Source: Chloroflexota bacterium (GTDB lineage: Bacteria; Chloroflexota; Anaerolineae; Caldilineales; Caldilineaceae). Taken from it: a stretch of 5,695 nucleotides of DNA. The notes beneath the pieces were generated by a model, which saw nothing but the letters and a program-made list of their open reading frames with translations, was not told where the DNA came from and did no database searches. The position numbers and the translations under genes were made by a program. The stretch lies in contig JACQGT010000252.1 in NCBI GenBank assembly GCA_016199425.1, forward strand, positions 1 through 5,695, read 5' to 3'. Of the stretch, positions 1 through 4,464 are shown piece by piece; positions within the stretch are counted from its first letter, which is position 1, and every line of letters starts with the position of its first letter.

Positions 1-46
1 CGCTACTCAATCAGCGCTCACTGATCCGCCTGCATAATTTACCCAA

Positions 47-60
47 TCTCATCATCCCCT
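47..60. repeat. GRGATGAN repeat fragment overlapping the dehydrogenase stop codon
   Basis: The minus strand reads AGGGGATGATGAGA, containing a GGGATGAT unit like those in hairpins A and B. Its plus-strand TCTCATCATC is identical to 2999-3008. It supplies the TGA TGA double stop of the dehydrogenase. No complementary arm is visible in bases 1-46, so this is a fragment or a half element. The rest of 1-51 holds no gene or recognisable terminator. Confidence 0.5.
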
Positions 61-1095
61 CTCTTTCAGCGGAAAACGGGGGATGACTGTCGGGTTGACG
101 ATATTCTCTGGTGGGGGCCAATAGCCGCTCAAAATGTCCACTATATTTTCCATCGCAATCATGCGAATGTCAATCGCCGATTGCACAGACCCCGCGGCCA
201 CGTGGGGTGTGAGAATCACATTCTCCAGCCCCGTCAGCGGGTGCAGCCGGGGCGGAATCACATCGATAAAGACGTCGATCCCCTCGTAGGTGTCGATGCC
301 CGCGCCGGCCAGCCGCCCGCTGTGGATGGCGTCGGCCAGGGCAGCTTCGTCCACCAGCGCGCCGCGCGAGGTGTTGATGAGATAAGCGGTCGGTTTCATC
401 AGCGCCAGGGCTGCGCCGTCGATCAGATGGTAGGTGGCGGCGTTCAGGGGCAGGTGCAGGGAAACGTAATCCGATTCGCGCAGAACCGTCTCCAAATCTG
501 TCATTGTCACGCCGAGGGCATCGGCCTCATCCGTGGGCGCACGCTTGTTGTTGCGCGTCGCCAACACCCGCATCCCAAAGCCCCGCGCCCGCCGGGCCGT
601 ATGCACGGCACTGCGCCCGAAGCCCACCAGCCCCAGCGTAGAGGTACTCACCCGCTGGTTCGTGGCGACGGCGCGCCGGACGCGCACCAGATCGCCCTCG
701 GCCATGCCATTCTGGGCCACCGTCAGCTTGCGCGCCAGACTGAGCAGCATAGCCATCGCGTGATCCGCCTGCTCCTCCACGCAAAAGTAGGGCGTGTTGG
801 TGACGACAATGCCCAGTTCCGTGGCGCGGGCCACGTCGATTTTGTCCGTGCCCGTGCCCATGCGCGCAATCGCCCGGCAGCGGGTCATGGCCTCCACCAC
901 CGGCGTGGGCAGCTTCGTGCCGATGAGTGTAACGATGTCGGCGTCCGCCACCAGGGGGATGAGCGCATCCGGCTCTTCCACGTCCACCACCGTCGCTGAA
1001 AGGCCGTGCGCGGCAAAGTCAGCCAGTTCGGTCTCGCTGGTGTGAAAGATCGGTGCCGTCAGTCGGACGATTTTGTACTCAGAGAGCATACGCAT
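52..1095 (-). CDS. D-2-hydroxyacid dehydrogenase, NAD(P)-dependent (phosphoglycerate dehydrogenase/CtBP-like)
   Basis: This 347-residue cytoplasmic oxidoreductase should interconvert a 2-keto acid and a D-2-hydroxy acid. Its length is normal for the family. The N-terminal part of the substrate domain contains the family-type stretch ARMGTGTDKIDV (about 77-88) and the YFCVEEQADH segment (103-112). A Rossmann domain follows at about 115-300. The catalytic residues are in place: Arg244 in NTSRGALVDE, Glu271 in GIDTYEG and His298 in LTPHVAAGS. The nucleotide motif is unusual. The third glycine of GxGxxG is Ala163 (GFGRSA), and the acidic residue expected about 18 positions later is Arg181 (LATRNNKR), which suggests NADP(H) rather than NAD(H). 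Two in-frame ATGs open the gene (1093-1095 and 1087-1089). I keep the first, but neither has a strong Shine-Dalgarno. The stop reads TGA TGA. The gene follows the permeases by 67 bases, mostly a hairpin, so it is probably the operon's catabolic gene. The family is clear; the substrate is unknown. Confidence 0.93.
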   Translation of the reverse strand: MRMLSEYKIVRLTAPIFHTSETELADFAAHGLSATVVDVEEPDALIPLVADADIVTLIGTKLPTPVVEAMTRCRAIARMGTGTDKIDVARATELGIVVTNTPYFCVEEQADHAMAMLLSLARKLTVAQNGMAEGDLVRVRRAVATNQRVSTSTLGLVGFGRSAVHTARRARGFGMRVLATRNNKRAPTDEADALGVTMTDLETVLRESDYVSLHLPLNAATYHLIDGAALALMKPTAYLINTSRGALVDEAALADAIHSGRLAGAGIDTYEGIDVFIDVIPPRLHPLTGLENVILTPHVAAGSVQSAIDIRMIAMENIVDILSGYWPPPENIVNPTVIPRFPLKERG

Positions 1096-1107
1096 GTCTT
1101 TCTGAAG

Positions 1108-1168
1108 GGATGAAGGGATGATGGGATGAGCCAGAAATTCATCTTGTCATCCCATCATCCCTTCATCC
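1108..1168. repeat. Intergenic hairpin A: 22-bp perfect inverted repeat of GGGATGAN octamers
   Basis: The left arm at 1108-1129 and the right arm at 1147-1168 are perfectly complementary over 22 bases, with a 17-base loop at 1130-1146. The plus strand of the left arm contains three tandem octamers: GGGATGAA (1107-1114), GGGATGAT (1115-1122) and GGGATGAG (1123-1130). The right arm overlaps the last codon and the TGA stop of the upstream permease gene (1163-1168). The hairpin fills nearly all of the gap before the dehydrogenase. No T-run follows on the minus strand, where the next bases are CTTCAGAAAGAC, so it does not look like an intrinsic terminator. It could protect transcript ends, reduce readthrough, or be a REP/MITE-like dispersed repeat. 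The structure is seen directly; the role is inference. Confidence 0.9.
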
Positions 1169-2014
1169 TTTGGTGGAGCCGGCGGTGATGCCACTGACGA
1201 AGCGGTCGGTAAAGAGCAGGTAGAGAAGGGCGATGGGCAAAGACGACAGAGTGGAGGCAGCCATCAGCGGCCCCCACGAGAACCAGTCACCGCCCACAAA
1301 CGCGCCGATGACGCCGTTGGTCAGCATCTTGTTTTGTTCGCCGCTCACAAAGACAATCGAATAGAGCAGTTCATTCCACGAGGCGGTGAAGGAGAAGATC
1401 GCCGCGGTGATGATGCCCGGCAAGGCCATAGGCAGGGTAATGCGCACAATCGCACCGATGCGGCTGGCCCCATCCACCATCGCGCACTCCTCCGGCTCGT
1501 GGGGCAGATTGGCAAAGTAGCCGCTGAGCAGCCAGGCGCAGAAGGGGATCAGATTGGTCGGATAGGTGAGCATCAGTGCCGGCAGGCCGCCCAGCAGCCC
1601 CCAATTGTTCAGGATTTGGGCCAGGGGGACAAAGAGAAAACCCTTGGGGGCCAGGTAGGTAATAAAAATAAGCGTCCCGGCCAGGGCCGCGCCCCGGAAC
1701 TGGAGGCGGGCGATGGCAAAGCCTGCCATCACCGAAATCGCCACCGAAATCGTCGTCGTCACGGTCGAGACGTAGAGGGTATTCCAAAACCAGGTGAAGT
1801 AGCGGGGCGTGGAGAAGACTGTGTCGTAGTTGGCTAGATTCGGGCGCTTGGGTATCAAAAAGTTGCCGGTGAAGTCGTAGATATCTATATCACTCTTCAG
1901 TGAGGTAACCAGCCCCCAGTAGAAGGGAAAGAGCAACACTGCCATCACCGCCCCCAGCAGGAGGTAGAAAGGCAGCGACTTACGGGCCTTGCGCAGAAGT
2001 CGAGAAGAGTCCAT
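1163..2014 (-). CDS. Carbohydrate ABC transporter permease, MalG/UgpE type (CUT1 family)
   Basis: This 283-residue inner-membrane protein is one half of the importer's transmembrane channel. Membrane segments are visible at about 14-36, 76-101, 110-132, 142-166, 198-218 and 248-269, giving the usual six. The cytoplasmic EAA loop that docks on the ATPase runs from about 172 to 199 and contains EECAMVDGAS followed by RITLPMALP. Other family hallmarks are NLANYDTVF (59-67), FWNTLYVS (76-83), ARLQFRG (102-108), SWNELLYS (212-219) and the terminal GITAGSTKG. The length is typical. The ATG lies only 5 bases beyond the stop of the upstream permease gene, and a weak AGGA at 2024-2027 sits inside that gene's last codons, so the two permeases are probably translationally coupled. 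The TGA stop lies within the arm of the following hairpin. The identity is secure at family level; the transported sugar is unknown. Confidence 0.96.
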   Translation of the reverse strand: MDSSRLLRKARKSLPFYLLLGAVMAVLLFPFYWGLVTSLKSDIDIYDFTGNFLIPKRPNLANYDTVFSTPRYFTWFWNTLYVSTVTTTISVAISVMAGFAIARLQFRGAALAGTLIFITYLAPKGFLFVPLAQILNNWGLLGGLPALMLTYPTNLIPFCAWLLSGYFANLPHEPEECAMVDGASRIGAIVRITLPMALPGIITAAIFSFTASWNELLYSIVFVSGEQNKMLTNGVIGAFVGGDWFSWGPLMAASTLSSLPIALLYLLFTDRFVSGITAGSTKG

Positions 2015-2019
2015 CGGCG

Positions 2020-2952
2020 TCAGTCCTGTTGCTGTTGGCGGCGCACGCTGATCAACGAAACGATGACCAGCACAACCAGCACGGGAAACATCGTCATCGT
2101 CACCGCCGCGCCCAGGCCGATCATACCTGATTGCAAGGAGAGGGTGTAGGCGGTGAGGGCAAAGAGCGTTGTGGCGTTGTTCGGCCCGCCCCGGGTGAGC
2201 AGGAAGGGCAGGTCAAAATCGCCCAGGGTGCCGATGGTGGAGATAAGCATCACAATCACCACCACGGGCAGAATCATCGGGAAGGTGATGCGCCAAAAGG
2301 AACCCCAGGGTGACGCGCCGTCGATTTTGCTGGCCTCGATAATCTCCGGCGAGACTGACTGGATGGCGGCCAAAAAAGTGATGCCAAAGAAGGGCACGCC
2401 CCGCCAGACGTTGATAAAGATCAGCGATGCCATCGCCCAGGTCTCATCCAGCAGAAACGGGACGGGTTCGCTCAGCAGACCGGTTTTGGTGACCAGAATG
2501 TCGTTGATGATGCTAAAGGTGGGGTGGAAGATCCACGACCAGATCATTGTGCTGAAGACCGTCGGCATAATCCAGGGCAGGAGCAGCAGAGCTCTCACCA
2601 CCCGCTGGCCGATGAATTGGCGATTGAGCATCACGCCCAGAGCCAACCCTCCGCAGAATTTCAAGATAAGGGCAAAGGTTGTGTAGATGACGGAGTTGAG
2701 TACGGTCTTGGAAAAGAGCGTCGTGCTGAGCAATTTCGTGTAGTTCAGCAATCCGGTGAAGTTGGCCGGCGCGCCGATCTGCTTGTCTGTGAAGCTAAGA
2801 TAGACCGCATAGAAGAAGGGATAGGCCATCATCACCGTGAGGAAGATGAAGCCCGGACTGAGCAGGATATAGCCCAAGGAACTGTCCTTGTGCAACAGCC
2901 TGGAGATCGTCGAGCCGAGCGAACGCGGCTGCGAACGGGTTGCGAAATCCAT
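2020..2952 (-). CDS. Carbohydrate ABC transporter permease, MalF/UgpA type (CUT1 family)
   Basis: This 310-residue inner-membrane protein is the partner half of the channel. A short, basic, Ser-rich cytoplasmic N-terminus leads to a first membrane segment at about 28-50 (YILLSPGFIFL... then AYPFFYAVYLSF). Further segments lie at about 84-108, 118-141, 172-195, 226-246 and 278-303. The EAA loop reads IEASKIDGASPWGSF then WRITFPMILP (205-229), with EAS in place of the usual EAA. LTRGGPNNATT (252-262) matches the conserved LTxGGPxxxT stretch of MalF/UgpA proteins. The C-terminus is RRQQQQD, with the glutamines written as alternating CAA CAG. The start is an ATG with GGGAG at 2959-2963, six bases upstream. 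It follows the second binding protein by 98 bases containing a 20-bp hairpin, and overlaps functionally with the next permease 5 bases away. The family call is secure; the ligand is unknown. Confidence 0.96.
   Translation of the reverse strand: MDFATRSQPRSLGSTISRLLHKDSSLGYILLSPGFIFLTVMMAYPFFYAVYLSFTDKQIGAPANFTGLLNYTKLLSTTLFSKTVLNSVIYTTFALILKFCGGLALGVMLNRQFIGQRVVRALLLLPWIMPTVFSTMIWSWIFHPTFSIINDILVTKTGLLSEPVPFLLDETWAMASLIFINVWRGVPFFGITFLAAIQSVSPEIIEASKIDGASPWGSFWRITFPMILPVVVIVMLISTIGTLGDFDLPFLLTRGGPNNATTLFALTAYTLSLQSGMIGLGAAVTMTMFPVLVVLVIVSLISVRRQQQQD
2024..2027 (-). promoter_or_regulatory. Weak ribosome binding site inside the upstream gene's end
   Basis: AGGA on the minus strand lies nine bases before the ATG of the MalG-type permease and is formed by the last codons (CAG GAC) of the MalF-type permease. 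The weak site and the 5-base gap suggest that ribosomes finishing the first permease help start the second. The motif is seen; the coupling is inferred. Confidence 0.5.
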
Positions 2953-2958
2953 CGGTTT

Positions 2959-2963
2959 CTCCC
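2959..2963 (-). promoter_or_regulatory. Ribosome binding site of the MalF-type permease
   Basis: GGGAG on the minus strand is six bases from the ATG at 2950-2952. It starts only two bases beyond the 3' end of intergenic hairpin B. The hairpin's 3' arm contains UCUCC, which could pair with the Shine-Dalgarno GGAGA (plus-strand 2958-2962 against 2968-2972, five pairs, 5-base loop) if the long hairpin were not formed. Confidence 0.75.
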
Positions 2964-2965
2964 AA

Positions 2966-3013
2966 GAGGAGATAATGAGATGATGAGACCAGCCATCATC
3001 TCATCATCTCCTC
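2966..3013. repeat. Intergenic hairpin B: 20-bp inverted repeat of GAGATGAT octamers
   Basis: The arms are 2966-2985 and 2994-3013, with an 8-base loop at 2986-2993. They match at 19 of 20 positions, and the one mismatch becomes a G-U pair in the minus-strand RNA. On the minus strand the 5' side contains three tandem octamers: GGGATGAG (3011-3018), GAGATGAT (3003-3010) and GAGATGAT (2995-3002). The hairpin lies between the binding-protein and permease genes, where the E. coli malE-malF gap is known to carry REP hairpins that protect the malE transcript end. No T-run follows, so it is not a classical terminator. A role in keeping binding-protein mRNA more abundant than permease mRNA is inference by analogy. 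Confidence 0.9.
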
Positions 3014-3050
3014 ATCCCCTAAAAATAGTAGCCGAACTGTCCTTAACGCC

Positions 3051-4412
3051 TTACGTGAGCAATTCCAGATCGGCGATGTCCTTCATCACACCATCCAGTG
3101 CGCCGCGGGCGTCGCCGGTGCTGCACGCCTGGGAGAAAAGCTTGCCGATGACAATTTTGTCTTGAATCAGCGCGGCCAGCTTCGTCTGGTTGGGCAGGGC
3201 ATAGCCCGCAGGCAAGGCTAGTTTGAACATCTCCTTGGCAATGGCCAGCTTCGGATCCTCCGGCCAGATCGGCTCGTTGTCGTAGTTGGGGAGCAGCGGC
3301 AGGATATAGCCCTGCCCAGCCTTGTAGAAGGCACCGAAGTTCTTCATAGAGAGGAAGGCCGCCATGAACGCCTTGGCTGCATCCAGCTCTGCGCCCTCGG
3401 TTTGGTTGAGGATGCCCCACCAGGGCAGGCTGCCATAGCCGAAGCGCCCAGCCGGACCCTGCGGCGGCAGCGCGTGGTTCATGTTGGCGGCCAGTTCCGG
3501 GTTGTTCTTCTTCGCCGGCAGGTAGATGGTGTTGACGTTGGGCGTCATGGAAATCTGCCCGGCCAGGAAGGCCGCATTGTTGGCGCCGTCGTCGTAGCCC
3601 ACTTCGCCGGGATCGCCCGCCTCGTTGTGCAGGCGGATGGCAAACTCGAGCGCATCCAGCGTCTCCTGGCTGTCCAGGGTCAGAGAGCCGTCCGCGTTGA
3701 ACTCTTTGCCGCCGAAGGCCCACAGCACCAGCCGGGGCACGGCGTTGCCGTCCCCGCCCGCCAGGTCAGTGAAGGGCATCCCGTAGGGGCGGCCCTTGGC
3801 CTTCAGCTTTGCGCCCAGAGACAGCGCTTCTTCCCACGTCTCCGGGAAGGCGTCGTAGCCCTCTTCCTTCAGCCAGTCCTCCCGGTAGTTGATGAACCAG
3901 TTGTGCTGGCCGATGGGCACGCCCAGCCAGCGCCCCTCACTGACCATCTGGTAGGGTGCGTTGGGCAGATAGCCGCCGCCCTCGCTGTCCAGTTGAGCGA
4001 CAATCTCCTTGACATCCACCAGTGCATTGGCAAAGATGGCAGGGGGTGAGCTGAACTGGATGATATTGGCCCCACTGCCGGTCTCGATGGCGGTCTGAAT
4101 TTTCGGCAGGACCTGGGCATCCCGCTCGAAGGTAATAGTGACATTGTTCTCTTTGCCCCACTCGGCGGCAAAGCTGTCGATCACTATATCCAAATCAGGC
4201 AGGAAAGACCACGGCCCTCCCAGGAACTTGATTGTTGCACCCTCCATAGCGGGTGCGGCAGGTGCAGCGGCCGCACCTGCCGCGGGGGCAGCAGTGGGGG
4301 CCACCGCGGGAGCGACCGGGGCGGTGCAGGCAGCCAGGATCACGCCCGTCACGCCGAGAGCGGTTGTCCTGAGAAAAGTGCGACGGTTCATCAATTGCTT
4401 GCGGTCTGTCAT
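3051..4412 (-). CDS. Family 1 extracellular solute-binding lipoprotein (sugar ABC importer), Tat-type signal
   Basis: This 453-residue protein should capture the ligand at the outer face of the membrane and pass it to the permeases. The signal peptide has a twin-arginine motif at residues 10-15 (RRTFLR), a hydrophobic stretch at 18-28 and the lipobox LAAC ending at Cys29, so a Tat-exported lipoprotein is predicted. An Ala/Pro-rich flexible linker covers about 30-58. The family 1 fold follows, from IKFLGGPWSF (61-70) through IIQFSSPPAIFANALVD (117-133), WLGVPIGQHNWFINY (162-176) and FPETWEEAL (189-197). It also includes an AAFLAGQISM stretch (280-289) and the usual helical C-terminus GVMKDIADLELL. 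The ATG at 4410-4412 is chosen because AAGGAG at 4419-4424 is well placed and the signal peptide starts there. The frame stays open to 4619, but that extension is a shadow of the upstream gene. It sits 52 bases after another, dissimilar binding protein. The ligand is unknown. Confidence 0.95.
   Translation of the reverse strand: MTDRKQLMNRRTFLRTTALGVTGVILAACTAPVAPAVAPTAAPAAGAAAAPAAPAMEGATIKFLGGPWSFLPDLDIVIDSFAAEWGKENNVTITFERDAQVLPKIQTAIETGSGANIIQFSSPPAIFANALVDVKEIVAQLDSEGGGYLPNAPYQMVSEGRWLGVPIGQHNWFINYREDWLKEEGYDAFPETWEEALSLGAKLKAKGRPYGMPFTDLAGGDGNAVPRLVLWAFGGKEFNADGSLTLDSQETLDALEFAIRLHNEAGDPGEVGYDDGANNAAFLAGQISMTPNVNTIYLPAKKNNPELAANMNHALPPQGPAGRFGYGSLPWWGILNQTEGAELDAAKAFMAAFLSMKNFGAFYKAGQGYILPLLPNYDNEPIWPEDPKLAIAKEMFKLALPAGYALPNQTKLAALIQDKIVIGKLFSQACSTGDARGALDGVMKDIADLELLT
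4255..4283. repeat. 11-bp GC-rich inverted repeat inside the lipoprotein linker codons
   Basis: GCGGCAGGTGC at 4255-4265 and its exact complement at 4273-4283 flank a 7-base loop. The repeat falls in codons for about residues 44-53 of the second binding protein, within its Ala/Pro linker. In the mRNA it would form a stable stem about 130 bases after the start codon. Ala codons in GC-rich DNA produce such stems easily, so a function is uncertain. Confidence 0.6.
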
Positions 4413-4418
4413 GACTTT

Positions 4419-4424
4419 CTCCTT
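4419..4424 (-). promoter_or_regulatory. Strong ribosome binding site that fixes the start of the second binding protein
   Basis: AAGGAG on the minus strand stands six bases before the ATG at 4410-4412. This is the best Shine-Dalgarno in the window. It supports starting the protein at MTDRKQ, directly before the twin-arginine signal, rather than at the upstream ATG of the same open frame. Confidence 0.85.
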
Positions 4425-4453
4425 GTCCAAGAATGATAGCCTATTGTTTGAAA

Positions 4454-4463
4454 AACTATAGTT
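4454..4463. other. 10-bp perfect palindrome between the two binding-protein genes
   Basis: AACTATAGTT is self-complementary over all ten bases and begins directly after the TAG stop of the first binding-protein gene, in an AT-rich patch within otherwise GC-rich DNA. It could be a small operator or may be chance. No -35/-10 pair that I would trust is visible beside it. Confidence 0.35.
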
Positions 4464-4464
4464 C

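Noticed and set aside
10..25. ATCAG/CTGAT inverted repeat downstream of the dehydrogenase as a possible terminator.
   Set aside because: The stem is only five pairs and no T-run follows on the minus strand, so the operon's terminator is not seen here and may lie beyond the window edge.
181..999. A 272-residue open frame on the plus strand opposite the dehydrogenase.
   Set aside because: Its product is rich in His, Arg, Gln and Gly with no recognisable domain, as expected for the antisense of a GC-rich gene. The minus strand carries an intact, motif-complete enzyme.
1108..3013. Hairpins A and B as rho-independent terminators.
   Set aside because: Neither is followed by a T-run on the transcribed strand (CTTCAGAAAG and TTGGGAGAAA follow), and both lie inside what looks like one operon.
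2524..3165. A plus-strand open frame crossing the gap between the binding protein and the MalF-type permease.
   Set aside because: Both ends are antisense to well-supported genes, and the middle runs through the hairpin repeats. No domain or convincing composition is present.
3043..3723. A minus-strand open frame of 226 residues overlapping the second binding protein.
   Set aside because: It is Arg/Gly/Gln-rich and out of frame with the clearly recognisable solute-binding protein, so it is a shadow frame.
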